The position numbers were made by a program, and so were the translations under genes. The notes under the pieces are model-generated. The model searched no databases and had not been told where the DNA came from. It saw only the letters and a list, made by a program, of their open reading frames with translations. A DNA stretch of 50,618 nt from an uncultured Marinilabiliaceae bacterium (lineage in GTDB: Bacteria > Bacteroidota > Bacteroidia > Bacteroidales > Marinilabiliaceae), in NCBI GenBank assembly GCA_937920475.1, contig CALEUX010000107.1, positions 1-50,618 of the forward strand. Reading direction: 5' to 3'. The first letter of the stretch is position 1, and the number at the start of each line of letters is the position of its first letter. Of the stretch, positions 8,355 through 17,855 are shown piece after piece.

Positions 8355-9683
8355 TTAGTTACCAATATAATCGCGGATGCAACGAAAACCAATATAAGAT
8401 TTGGTTGAATCCTGATATTCATAGGTGCGTGTTCCGTTTTGGAGGAAATATCCTACATCCTTCCATGATCCACCACGAATAACTTTACGTTTCATCACAT
8501 GCGGATCGCTGGGTAATGCATTGTATTTATAAGTAGGGCTCATGTCGTGCATAAAACCGTAAGATGATTCATCAAAAGCACTTGAAGTCCATTCTGCAAC
8601 GTTACCGGCCATATCGAACAATCCAAAATCGTTTGGAGCAAAAGAGGCAACAGTCATAGTGTACATACCGCCATCATCTCCGTAACGACCACGTAACGGT
8701 TTAAAGTTGGCAAGGAAACATCCTTTATCATTCCGAGTGTAAAGACCACCCCAGGGGTAAAGGTTTGAATTGAGGCCGCCACGAGCAGCATACTCCCATT
8801 CTGCTTCGCTGGGCAAGCGATATTGCATTACTTCAGGTTGACGTTTTGAACGCAGGAAGTTATTTAATAATTGTGAACGCCAGATACAAAATGCGGTAGC
8901 TTGTTTCCAGTTTACACCAACCACAGGATACTCATCGAACCCGGGATGCCAGAAATACATTTCGGTCCATGGTTCATTGAATGAATAGGTGAAATCTGCA
9001 ATCCATGCCAATGTATCGGGATATACATTTACTTTATCTTTCATGATAAATGCAGACCTGTCCTGAATTTTATTCTTCTCGCCTTTCTGGTTGAACACAT
9101 CACCTTCGTAAGCATTAATATCGAAGTTGTATCTGTTCGATTTTTTTGCAGCTTGTTGCAGATCAACCCACTCATATTCATAAATGAGTTTACGTGTATC
9201 AATTTCTTTTCTACGGAAGAAACGCTCATGTTCAGGAAGATACATGTCATTAAGGATTTCTGCATATTCCTCGTTCTCCCAGTCGAATTTGGTTTTCCAG
9301 TTAACAAAAGGCGGAGTTATTTCGTTTCCGTAACGGTCTTCGGAAATGAGGAACTCATCAAACTGCTCACCTAACAGGCGACGTGCAATTGAATCACGCA
9401 CCCAGTAAACGAACTGTCGGTATTCACTGTTGGTTATTTCTGTTTCATCCATCCAGAAAGATGGTATGGATACAGTTCGGGTTTGTGATGTCATAGACTG
9501 AGCTATGTCCTGATCATTTATTCCCATGTTGAAACTTCCTTGAGGTATAAATAACATACCATAAGGATCGGGCTCGTAAAACGAAGCGCGACGTGGAACC
9601 CCAACAAGCTCACCATTACCGGATTTCCCGCATCCGCTCAGAATAGTGAGTAAAATAAAACCTAGGGCAAGTACTTTCTTCAT
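8355..9683 (-). CDS. gldK: Type IX secretion lipoprotein GldK (PorK), FGE-like fold
   Basis: Outer-membrane-associated lipoprotein forming the periplasmic ring with GldN. A lipoprotein signal (MKKVLALGFILLTILSGC, Cys18) precedes an FGE/SUMF1-type domain from about 45 to 440. The domain shows GSFNMG, LPSEAEWEYAARGG, FGLFDMAGNVAEWTS and KVIRGGSW. The cysteine pair used by true formylglycine-generating enzymes is not evident, which is normal for GldK, where the fold is structural. It is followed by gldL after 33 nt. The 264-nt gap separating it from porP is the largest in the cluster. Confidence 0.95.
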   Translation of the reverse strand: MKKVLALGFILLTILSGCGKSGNGELVGVPRRASFYEPDPYGMLFIPQGSFNMGINDQDIAQSMTSQTRTVSIPSFWMDETEITNSEYRQFVYWVRDSIARRLLGEQFDEFLISEDRYGNEITPPFVNWKTKFDWENEEYAEILNDMYLPEHERFFRRKEIDTRKLIYEYEWVDLQQAAKKSNRYNFDINAYEGDVFNQKGEKNKIQDRSAFIMKDKVNVYPDTLAWIADFTYSFNEPWTEMYFWHPGFDEYPVVGVNWKQATAFCIWRSQLLNNFLRSKRQPEVMQYRLPSEAEWEYAARGGLNSNLYPWGGLYTRNDKGCFLANFKPLRGRYGDDGGMYTMTVASFAPNDFGLFDMAGNVAEWTSSAFDESSYGFMHDMSPTYKYNALPSDPHVMKRKVIRGGSWKDVGYFLQNGTRTYEYQDSTKSYIGFRCIRDYIGN

Positions 9684-9947
9684 AGTTTTAGGATATTCTT
9701 AAACTGTACAAACTAACATTCATTTTGTAATATAATTTCTCTCGTAATATGATTTCAATGTGCTTCAACGTAAGTTTTTTTTTTTTGTTTCAAAATACCA
9801 ATTTACCAAAAAAACAATAAACAAAAATAATAAAGTGTTGGATTTCACGCAACATCTTTTATTTCTAAGAAAATTTCAATTTTCATAAAGAGATAAAAGA
9901 AAACAAGTCTATCTTTATTTGTCAGTCAAACAACACTTTAAAATATT
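9684..9947. other. Intergenic gap between porP and gldK
   Basis: AT-rich, with long homopolymers (a T-run at about 9776-9786). No gene or clear terminator is visible. A TATTTTTG box on the minus strand (9832-9839) could be a -7 element for gldK, but no -33 box is at the right distance. I cannot say whether porP and gldK share one transcript. Confidence 0.4.
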
Positions 9948-11024
9948 TTACAAAAATCTTACGCTCTTATATTTTTTTTCTCTTTTTTCGAGATTTAAAT
10001 CGAAGGTATAACCCACCATTACCTCATGCGACCCTCCACTCACTTTTGCCAGTCGCGAGGTGGTGATGTCATAACTGTAACCAATTCTCACACCGCTGGC
10101 TAACTCAACTCCAGTTATCAAAACTATGGCGTCTTGCGGTCGATAAGCAATTCCTCCCCAATATCTGTCCTGATAAACAGCTGTTAAGTTCAAATCTAAC
10201 TGCCAAATTGGCCCTACACCTTTAATAAGGAACGACGGTTTTAAAACTATAGGTGCTTCCCATAACGCATGGTTGTACCCACCAGTAATGAAAAAAGAAC
10301 GTGGGAGATATACGTTCAAGTCGTCATTAAAGTTTGGTTTTGGTTCAAATAAATGTAAAATTGATATGCCACCATAGTATTTCTCGTGCTTAAAATAGGC
10401 TCCAAAACCAACATCAAAGCTTGTTCCCTTTACTTCAGTGCCTGGTACAAGATTATCGGTTGGCATATGATACGAACCGCCTGATGGAGTACTTGTAAAC
10501 AATTTGGTCCCGTCCCAAACCTGATTAAAAAAACCCAGAGAAACACCAACGCTGATTAAACCTTCACCTAAATCAAATCTCTGAGCCAGTGAAGCCTGAA
10601 TGTTAATATTACTAACATAACCAACTTCATCATTGAGGATGGTTAACCCTACACCTCCAGGGTTTCCAAAAAAATTGAGTGCCATATCTGCACCAACTAC
10701 CGTTGTTTTTGGTGCACCTTCAAATCCAACCCATTGTTGCCGATTGGCAGCTACTGCATTAATCCGTCCGCTTATGCCTGTAAATCCGGGGTTTACACTC
10801 AACGGATTAAACATGTACTGACTAAATTGAGGATCAACCTGAGCCTGAACAAAGGAATGGATGCAAATTAACACAAAAAAAGTAAAACTCCCAGCTCTGT
10901 TTAATTTATTCAGAAAAAAAAGCGCATATCTTCTTACTACTGCAAAAAATGCATTGTAATTTAACAAAAACCAGATTGACCGATTTAAAGAGCTTTTTTC
11001 TCTGCAAAAAAAGGCTGACTGCAT
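9948..11024 (-). CDS. porP: Type IX secretion outer-membrane protein, PorP/SprF family
   Basis: Outer-membrane beta-barrel partner of the type IX machinery that links secretion to surface adhesins or the PorK/N ring. After the signal sequence (…SFVQAQ) the mature start VDPQFSQYMFNPLSVNPGFTG is diagnostic for PorP/SprF. The C-terminal part (RIGYSYDITTSRL… GSHEVMVGYTF) is the usual end of the barrel. The in-frame ATG at 11024 gives an atypical 46-residue extension before the hydrophobic core. An out-of-frame ATG at 10927 would give a normal signal peptide (MRFFFLNKLNRAG...) if the 8-T run beginning next to it were one base longer. The annotated start is therefore doubtful. Confidence 0.9.
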   Translation of the reverse strand: MQSAFFCREKSSLNRSIWFLLNYNAFFAVVRRYALFFLNKLNRAGSFTFFVLICIHSFVQAQVDPQFSQYMFNPLSVNPGFTGISGRINAVAANRQQWVGFEGAPKTTVVGADMALNFFGNPGGVGLTILNDEVGYVSNINIQASLAQRFDLGEGLISVGVSLGFFNQVWDGTKLFTSTPSGGSYHMPTDNLVPGTEVKGTSFDVGFGAYFKHEKYYGGISILHLFEPKPNFNDDLNVYLPRSFFITGGYNHALWEAPIVLKPSFLIKGVGPIWQLDLNLTAVYQDRYWGGIAYRPQDAIVLITGVELASGVRIGYSYDITTSRLAKVSGGSHEVMVGYTFDLNLEKREKKYKSVRFL

Positions 11025-11063
11025 ATACTGTTATTCTTTTCTAAAAGTTTCATCCAACAGAAA

Positions 11064-11071
11064 CAAATTTA
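11064..11071 (-). promoter_or_regulatory. Putative -7 box upstream of porP
   Basis: TAAATTTG on the minus strand matches TAnnTTTG and lies about 40 nt before the ATG at 11024. I see no good -33 box at 19-21 nt. It overlaps the 3' end of the upstream arginase-like gene. Confidence 0.3.
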
Positions 11072-12247
11072 ATTTCCTGCTTCTATTTTTGAATCTCCGC
11101 ATTTAATGAAATATCGCCACCATTTTTCTGGAAGCTCTTTTCGGAGCGCCTTGCGATAATCTTCATAGTCGCAGGCTACCACCTTCATGTCAGATTGGCC
11201 GGGAACTTCCATCCACCAGCGTCCATTAGCCGGATTCTGATAAAACCTCAAACCCTCTCCAATTTCTTCTAAATGTACTACAAAGTATTTGTATTCGTCC
11301 AAACTCCGAACTGGAAAGTCTCCAAACCGATTGATATATCCATCTAGAAAATGCCAGACCATTTGGCTTGCCAGCACTTCATTTTCTGTTTCAATATTGT
11401 TGCCAGTTGCCACTTCAAAAATTCCGAAAACTTTTAATTGGTCGCTTAATCCTGCATATCTGCTTAGCTGACAAGCCTCATGTGGCTCCAGTCCATGCGG
11501 TGATGTCACTTTTTCACTAAACTGATACTGGCCTTTAACCACTCTCATGTCAATGCTTAACAAATGTCCATCGCGAAGGGGAATTTCAGTTTTGGAAATG
11601 CCTTGTCCCCTTATTTCGCCCAAACGAACTGTGTCGTAGCGATTGGTTTGCAGTAATGAATCCTGCTGTGTTGATACCAGATAATTTTGAAGGCCCAGAA
11701 TCGATAAATCATTGATTAAGCGCTTATGATTTTCGAGAATTTTGTTAATCCAGGCGCGCGATGAGAAATCCTGATTGGAGACATCCAAATCAACCATTGC
11801 ATCAGCCACCACTATATTTACATCGTTATTAATAGCAGCTAGTGCATTAAAAACAGGAAACGTAAGGTCTTGGGTTCCACCAATTATAATAACCACACAA
11901 CCTTTCTCCAGAAACAAGTGTGTAACTTCCTTTAAAGCCTGGTATCTATCGTTAACGCTCTTCCCTCTAAGGTTGCCGGCATCTGCCAGCTTCAAATCTT
12001 TTGAGAAAGAACGCAAACCATACAAATACCGCCTGATGGCATCCGGAGCATTGCTGCAACTGCGGTTATCCAAACCGTTTCTGCTTTCAGGGGCGCCAAT
12101 TAAAACAACCTCTGCATCAAAATCCGTGAACCAATTTACATTACCTTTAAAAAAACTCACAGCATTACCCAACGTATCCTCTTCAGATATATTAGGATAA
12201 TATTCCCATTTATTTCCTACTGGCTCAAGGTAATGTATGATGTCCAC
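11069..12247 (-). CDS. Arginase/formimidoylglutamase-fold protein with degenerate metal site
   Basis: A 392-residue protein of the ureohydrolase (arginase/agmatinase/HutG) superfamily. The landmarks align to the fold, but metal ligands are lost. GGxH is GGTQ (His to Gln), DAHxD is DAMVD (His to Met), and SxDxD is SIDMR (second Asp to Arg). Three of the six manganese ligands are thus replaced, so normal hydrolysis is unlikely. About 100 extra C-terminal residues after the core contain WWMEVPG and YEDYRKA motifs. It sits between topA (7 nt upstream) and porP, a place where I recall such genes recurring in Bacteroidota. A structural or regulatory role tied to type IX secretion is conceivable but unproven. 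Automated tools would probably call it formimidoylglutamase. Confidence 0.75.
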   Translation of the reverse strand: MDIIHYLEPVGNKWEYYPNISEEDTLGNAVSFFKGNVNWFTDFDAEVVLIGAPESRNGLDNRSCSNAPDAIRRYLYGLRSFSKDLKLADAGNLRGKSVNDRYQALKEVTHLFLEKGCVVIIIGGTQDLTFPVFNALAAINNDVNIVVADAMVDLDVSNQDFSSRAWINKILENHKRLINDLSILGLQNYLVSTQQDSLLQTNRYDTVRLGEIRGQGISKTEIPLRDGHLLSIDMRVVKGQYQFSEKVTSPHGLEPHEACQLSRYAGLSDQLKVFGIFEVATGNNIETENEVLASQMVWHFLDGYINRFGDFPVRSLDEYKYFVVHLEEIGEGLRFYQNPANGRWWMEVPGQSDMKVVACDYEDYRKALRKELPEKWWRYFIKCGDSKIEAGN

Positions 12248-12254
12248 TTAAAAC

Positions 12255-14648
12255 CTATTTTTTGGTTGATTTGGCTGTTTTTGTTTTCTTATTTGCAACT
12301 GCAGTTTTCGTTTTAGCAGGTTTTGATTTACCTCCTTTAACTGTAGAAGATTTTATAATTTGCAAACAATCATCTAATGTCAACGTTGCAGCTTCTTTAC
12401 CCTTTGGAATTTTAAAATTATCGCCTTTAAAACTGATGTAAGGCCCCCAACGGCCATTTAACACCTGTAATTCGGGCTCCTCTTCAAACGAGACGATCAA
12501 CTTTTTATTGTCTTTCTCTCTTTTTTCTTCAATCAGCTCAATAGCCCGCTCCAAAGTAATTGACAATGGATCGTCAACACCTTTTTTCAGAGAAACAAAT
12601 TTCGCATCGTGTCTGACATATGGTCCAAAACGACCAATACCCACTACAACTTTTTTATTCTCGTAGAGCCCAACTTCGCGAGGTAACTCAAATAGCTTCA
12701 GCGCTTCCTCAATGGTTATGGTTTCAATGTGTTGATCGCGTGTAAGTGCAGCATACAATGGTTTCTCACCCTTGTCGCTGCTGTCGCCCAATTGTGCCAT
12801 AGGCCCATAGCGCCCAATGCGCACAGAAACCACTTTCCCTGATTTGGGATCAGTTCCTAAAACTCTTTCTCCGGTTTTTCGCTCCGATTTTTCCAGGGTT
12901 TCCTCAACCTGTTTATGAAACGGAACATAGAATTCATGAATTGCTTTATTCCAAACCATCTCACCCATAGCAATGGCATCAAATTCCTTTTCAACCATGG
13001 CTGTAAAGTCGTAACTTACAATATTCGGGAAATAGCTTACTAAGAAATCGTTCACCACCATACCTATATCGGTAGGAAACAGTTTGGCTCTTTCGGCGCC
13101 TGCATTTTCGGTTTTATCGCCAGTGGTAACTTTTCCGTTTTTCAGTACCAGCAACCTATAATTACGAACAGTTCCTGGCCTGTCTTCCTTCACCACATAA
13201 CCCCTTTGCTGAATGGTGCTGATGGTTGGAGCGTAAGTAGAGGGACGACCGATTCCTAGTTCTTCCAGTTTTCGCACAAGGCTTGCTTCCGAGTATCTCG
13301 GTGGTTTTTGACTCCAACGCTCACGGGCTTCTGCCGTCTGAAGTTTTAATGCATCATTAGCTTTTAACGGAGGCAGAAAACCTACATTTTCATCATCTTC
13401 CTTTTCCTGGTCGGATGATTCGATATATACTTTCAGGAAACCATCGAACTGAATTACCTCACCGGTTGCAATAAATTTCTTGTCGGACTGGCTTATTTTT
13501 ACTGAAATGGTAGTTTTTTCGATAAGCGCATCGGCCATTTGCGATGCAATGGTGCGCTTATAAATCAGGTCGTACAAACGTTGCTCGGAATTGTTTCCGG
13601 GGATGGAAGGCTTATCCAGATAAGTGGGACGAATGGCTTCGTGTGCTTCCTGAGCGCCTTTGCTACTTGTTTTATACTTTCGAACTTTAACATAATTTTC
13701 GCCCATTTCTTTTGTAATTTGCGACACAGCCATATTAACGGCAGTATCGGCCAAATTTACCGAGTCGGTACGCATGTAAGTAATCCGTCCGGATTCATAA
13801 AGTTTTTGTGCAACCGACATTGTTTGAGCAACAGAAAACCCAAGTTTTCGTGCCGCTTCCTGCTGAAGGGTTGATGTGGTAAAAGGCGCTGCAGGACTTT
13901 TTGAAAAGGGCTTCGTCACTACCTGCTCAACCTGAAAAGTTGATTGGGCACAAAGATTTAAAAATTCATGTGCTTCTTTTTCAGTTTTAAACCGTTGGTT
14001 TAACTCAGCCTTTAGCTCGCCATTTTTATCGATATCAAAAACAGCAATAACTTTATAGGAAGATTCGGCATTATGGGAAAAAATTTCCCGTTCTCTTTCG
14101 ACAATAAGGCGTACTGCAACACTCTGAACCCTTCCGGCCGACAAAGAGGGTTTAACTTTTTTCCATAAAACGGGTGATAGCTCAAATCCTACCAACCTGT
14201 CGAGTACCCGACGTGCTTGCTGTGCATCGACCAAATGTTTGTTAATCTGGCGCGGATTCTTAATGGCATTAAGGATGGCATCTTTCGTAATCTCATGAAA
14301 TACAATCCGCTTTGTTTTATCAGCATCCAGTCCAAGCACTTCATACAAATGCCAGGCAATGGCTTCTCCTTCACGGTCTTCATCGGAGGCCAGCCAAACA
14401 GTTGTTGCTTTTTTGGCCAGATTCTTCAATTCCTTTACAACTTCCAGCTTATCGGCCGAAACTGCATACTGAGGCTGATAATTATTTGAAATATCTATTC
14501 CATAATCCTTTTTCTCAAGGTCGCGGATATGGCCGTAACTTGACTTAACCTGAAAATTCGTTCCTAAAAATTTTTCAATGGTCTTGGCTTTTGCAGGAGA
14601 CTCTACAATTACCAGATTTACATCGCTTTCGCTTGCTTTTTTAGCCAT
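12255..14648 (-). CDS. topA: DNA topoisomerase I (type IA)
   Basis: Relaxes negatively supercoiled DNA by cutting one strand. The 797 residues start with LVIVESPAKAKTIEKFLG (TOPRIM). The acidic metal site SDEDREGEA lies at 88-96 and the active-site Tyr291 is in RITYMRTDS. The GRPSTYAPTI motif and three C-terminal TopA repeats (RIGRYGPM, GIGRFGPYV, NGRWGPYIS) follow, then a Lys/Thr-rich tail. The cysteine zinc ribbons of E. coli TopA are absent and replaced by these repeats, as usual in this phylum. A good promoter lies just upstream, and the arginase-like gene begins 7 nt after its stop. Confidence 0.97.
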   Translation of the reverse strand: MAKKASESDVNLVIVESPAKAKTIEKFLGTNFQVKSSYGHIRDLEKKDYGIDISNNYQPQYAVSADKLEVVKELKNLAKKATTVWLASDEDREGEAIAWHLYEVLGLDADKTKRIVFHEITKDAILNAIKNPRQINKHLVDAQQARRVLDRLVGFELSPVLWKKVKPSLSAGRVQSVAVRLIVEREREIFSHNAESSYKVIAVFDIDKNGELKAELNQRFKTEKEAHEFLNLCAQSTFQVEQVVTKPFSKSPAAPFTTSTLQQEAARKLGFSVAQTMSVAQKLYESGRITYMRTDSVNLADTAVNMAVSQITKEMGENYVKVRKYKTSSKGAQEAHEAIRPTYLDKPSIPGNNSEQRLYDLIYKRTIASQMADALIEKTTISVKISQSDKKFIATGEVIQFDGFLKVYIESSDQEKEDDENVGFLPPLKANDALKLQTAEARERWSQKPPRYSEASLVRKLEELGIGRPSTYAPTISTIQQRGYVVKEDRPGTVRNYRLLVLKNGKVTTGDKTENAGAERAKLFPTDIGMVVNDFLVSYFPNIVSYDFTAMVEKEFDAIAMGEMVWNKAIHEFYVPFHKQVEETLEKSERKTGERVLGTDPKSGKVVSVRIGRYGPMAQLGDSSDKGEKPLYAALTRDQHIETITIEEALKLFELPREVGLYENKKVVVGIGRFGPYVRHDAKFVSLKKGVDDPLSITLERAIELIEEKREKDNKKLIVSFEEEPELQVLNGRWGPYISFKGDNFKIPKGKEAATLTLDDCLQIIKSSTVKGGKSKPAKTKTAVANKKTKTAKSTKK

Positions 14649-14690
14649 TTAATCATTCAATTTTAGCCAATATGGCACATTATTGGGTGT

Positions 14691-14723
14691 CAAATTTATA
14701 AAATAAAGTTTAACACAATCAAA
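14691..14723 (-). promoter_or_regulatory. Putative promoter of topA
   Basis: On the minus strand TTTG (14720-14723), 21 nt, TAAATTTG (14691-14698): a full match to the Bacteroidota sigma-ABfr consensus. The predicted start of transcription is about 35 nt before the topA ATG. Confidence 0.55.
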
Positions 14724-14872
14724 TGTTTAATAATATCTTGGAATCAAAATACCGATGGCTTTCATTTAAATTATTATTTTTACAGCAATAATTGACCGTT
14801 AATCTTTTTATAGTAACGTAGTCATCTACATATATAAAAAGCAATTAACAGGATATTTCATTTTAAAAATTT

Positions 14873-17230
14873 ATGGCAGAGAACGCATCTTTAAAAAAAT
14901 ACCTGCGTTGGCTCTATGGCATTTTTGCGGGCCTGGTAGGATTTGTCTTTTTACTATTTTTCCTGCTTTCAGTAGGCGCTTTGGGCTTTATGCCCAGTTT
15001 TGAAGAGCTTGAAAACCCATATAGCAACCTTGCTACTGAGATATATTCTTCAGACCAGGTATTGCTTGGTACTTTTTTCCAGGAAAACCGAAGCAGGGTT
15101 GAATACGATGAAATATCCCCAAACGTTGTTCATGCATTGATATCAACCGAAGATATTCGTTTCCACGATCATTCGGGTATTGATGCCAGGGGATTGGGGC
15201 GTGTTGTTATGCGTACAATTATATTGCGTAAACAAAGTTCAGGCGGCGGAAGCACCATTAGTCAACAGTTGGCTAAATTGCTTTTTCACGATCCTGCAAG
15301 GAATATCTGGGAAAGAAGCTTGCAGAAACTTAAAGAGTGGATTATTGCTGTAAAATTGGAGCGAAGCTATACAAAAGAAGAAATTCTTACCATGTATTTA
15401 AATAAGACTCCTTTTATTTACGATGCTTACGGAATAAAATCAGCTGCATCAACGTTCTTCAACACCTCCGCCGACTCTCTAACAATTGAGCAGGCTGCTA
15501 CTCTGGTAGGGATGTTAAAAAACCCGGCTTTGTATAACCCCGTGCGCCGCCCTGAGTTAACAACCGACCGTAGAAATGTAGTATTGGGACAAATGCTTAA
15601 GGCCAAACATATAACCAGTGTTGAATTTGACTCACTAAAGCAATTGCCGCTAGGTCTTGACTTCAGACGAACCGATCATATTCATGGACTTGGACAATAT
15701 TTCAGGGAGTATTTGCGCCAAACCCTGGTGGCCAGTCAGCCAAAAAAAGAAAACTATGCTTCGTGGCAAAATCAGAAATTTATTGAAGACAGCGTTCAAT
15801 GGCACACCAATCCGCTTTACGGATGGGTTAACAAAAACCTGAAAGCCGATGGTACAAAATATGATATTTACCGCGATGGCTTAAAAATTTATACCACCAT
15901 TGATTCGCGTTTGCAGCAATATGCCGAAAATGCGGTTGAACAGCATCTTGGAAAAGACCTTCAACCCCAGTTTTTCAGGGAAAAGAAAGGGCGTACCCGG
16001 GCACCCTTTACGCGTCATATTACCAAGGAACAGTATGAAAGCATCATTAACAGGGCCATGCAACAAACCGAACGTTATAGAATTATGCGCCAACGTAATG
16101 TTCCGGTCGATTCTATTTTACTTGCATTTAAACAACCTGTGTCCATGAAGGTTTTTTCGTATCATGGTGAAATAGATACTTTGATGAGTCCGCTCGATTC
16201 TATCCATTATTATAAATCGTTTCTCAGGGCCAGTTTATTTTCAATGGACCCGCAATCGGGACATGTAAAGGCATACGTTGGAGGGCCCAACTACAAGCAT
16301 TTTAAATACGATATGGCCACACAGGGTAAAAGGCAGGTAGGTTCAACCATAAAACCTTTTGTTTATACTCTGGCCATGCAGGAAGGATTAACGCCATGCG
16401 ATATGGTACCCAATATTCCTCAAACCTTTTATTTACCCACCGGACAAACCTGGACTCCGAGAAACACCGAATCGAAAAGAGACGGGCAAATGGTGTCGTT
16501 GAAATGGGGATTGGCCCAATCGAACAATAATATTACAGCCTGGATTATGAAACAATACAATCCGGATGCTGTGGCCAGAATGATTAGAACACTTGGAATA
16601 AAAAGTCCGGTAGACCCGGTTCCGGCTTTATCGCTGGGAACGCCTGATTTCAGTCTTTCGGAAATGACCGCAGCGTATGGTACATTTGCCAACAAAGGTG
16701 TTCATGTAGAGCCGCTTTTCGTAACCAGAATAGAAGATAAATATGGCAATGTAATTGCTACGTTTCACCCAAAAAAGAATGAAGCCATAAGTGAAGACAA
16801 GGCTTATTTGATGCTTAACCTGCTGGAGGGTGTTGTAAGAACCGGAACCGGTGTCAGGTTAAGGCTGAAATATGGTTTAACCGGTGCCATTGGGGGAAAA
16901 ACCGGAACAACTCAAAATCATTCAGATGGTTGGTTTATTGGCGTTACACCCAATCTGGTTACAGGCATTTGGGTGGGAGGTGAGGATCGTGACATTCATT
17001 TTGACAACCTGAGAATAGGCCAGGGTGCCAACATGGCGCTACCTGTTTGGGCGCTTTATATGATTGAAACCTATAAAAACGCTGCCACCGGTATCTCTGC
17101 CAGCGATGTTTTTGAAGCACCTGTTAACTTCAATATCAATCTAAACTGTCCAGATGAGTATATACCACGTTCAGAAGAAGAAGTTGAAATGGAATTCAAC
17201 TACCAGCAAATTAAAGGAGAAATACTTTAG
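14873..17230 (+). CDS. Class A penicillin-binding protein (PBP1A-type transglycosylase/transpeptidase)
   Basis: Bifunctional peptidoglycan synthase anchored by one N-terminal transmembrane helix (about 16-38). The GT51 transglycosylase domain shows STEDIRFHDHSG (catalytic Glu93) and GGSTISQQLAK. The transpeptidase domain shows SxxK at Ser491-Lys494 (STIK), SNN at 550-552 and KTGTT at 676-680. At 785 aa it is nearly the same length as a second class A PBP at 41870-44224, and the two are clear paralogues. The gene is divergent from topA and separated from it by about 220 nt of AT-rich sequence without another gene. Confidence 0.95.
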   Translation: MAENASLKKYLRWLYGIFAGLVGFVFLLFFLLSVGALGFMPSFEELENPYSNLATEIYSSDQVLLGTFFQENRSRVEYDEISPNVVHALISTEDIRFHDHSGIDARGLGRVVMRTIILRKQSSGGGSTISQQLAKLLFHDPARNIWERSLQKLKEWIIAVKLERSYTKEEILTMYLNKTPFIYDAYGIKSAASTFFNTSADSLTIEQAATLVGMLKNPALYNPVRRPELTTDRRNVVLGQMLKAKHITSVEFDSLKQLPLGLDFRRTDHIHGLGQYFREYLRQTLVASQPKKENYASWQNQKFIEDSVQWHTNPLYGWVNKNLKADGTKYDIYRDGLKIYTTIDSRLQQYAENAVEQHLGKDLQPQFFREKKGRTRAPFTRHITKEQYESIINRAMQQTERYRIMRQRNVPVDSILLAFKQPVSMKVFSYHGEIDTLMSPLDSIHYYKSFLRASLFSMDPQSGHVKAYVGGPNYKHFKYDMATQGKRQVGSTIKPFVYTLAMQEGLTPCDMVPNIPQTFYLPTGQTWTPRNTESKRDGQMVSLKWGLAQSNNNITAWIMKQYNPDAVARMIRTLGIKSPVDPVPALSLGTPDFSLSEMTAAYGTFANKGVHVEPLFVTRIEDKYGNVIATFHPKKNEAISEDKAYLMLNLLEGVVRTGTGVRLRLKYGLTGAIGGKTGTTQNHSDGWFIGVTPNLVTGIWVGGEDRDIHFDNLRIGQGANMALPVWALYMIETYKNAATGISASDVFEAPVNFNINLNCPDEYIPRSEEEVEMEFNYQQIKGEIL

Positions 17231-17248
17231 GGAATCAATATATTTAAA

Positions 17249-17854
17249 ATGAGGCATTTTTTTCTTTGTTTTACCTGAATTTTGTTAACCTCAGTCATTA
17301 ATGCTCAGATATTTAATGATGCTTACTACTCAAAAGGTATAATAATTACTAATACCGACACTATACGTGGTTATGTTGATTGTGGGATGGAAGGTTTTGT
17401 ACACAAGATAAAATACAAGCTTGATTTGAATGATAAGAAAGCCCAATCTGTATTATTAAGTGAGGTTAATTATTTAGAAACGACTATAGCAAAATTTGAC
17501 CGGGTTACTTTTAATGGCACTAGTGCTTTAATTGAGAGATTGCAAAAGGGAAAGGTATCATTATATAAGAATATTTCCTCGAAATCTGGAGCTCCTCTTT
17601 ACAATGCATCAACTGGAACTTTTATGGGAGGTGGCAGTTATAAAAAAGAAGTGTTATATCTCATTAAGAATTCTGAAGCGATTAAAATAAAAAAGAAAAA
17701 GCTCAAGTCCGCTTTAAGAACCATGATGGCCGATAATTCAGAGATTATGGCCGATATAGAAAAATTAGACCTAAAAGGTTATTCCTTTGAATTCAACCTT
17801 AAAACCTTAATTGGCAAATACAATCGCTGGCATAAAAATCATTACAACCAATAA
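17249..17854 (+). pseudogene. Small secreted protein, signal peptide interrupted by in-frame TGA
   Basis: The family is not recognised. An ATG at 17249 begins MRHFFLCFT, then a TGA at 17276-17278, and the same frame continues ILLTSVINAQ and stays open to 17854. Together the pieces make an ordinary Bacteroidota signal peptide ending INAQ, so the stop probably replaced a Leu codon (TTA to TGA is one change). The mature part (about 185 aa) begins IFNDAYYSKGIIITNTDTIRGYVDC, a pattern seen in secreted hypothetical proteins of this phylum, and ends in a basic stretch. Initiation at TTG 17282 would leave a very short, weak signal. It could be a fresh nonsense mutation or a base-call error. The 3' end abuts radA tail-to-tail. 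Confidence 0.65.
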
Positions 17855-17855
17855 T

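Noticed and set aside
8355-9683. GldK or the 27236-28753 protein as active formylglycine-generating enzymes
   Set aside because: The catalytic cysteine pair is not evident in either FGE-fold domain and no sulfatase gene is in the window.
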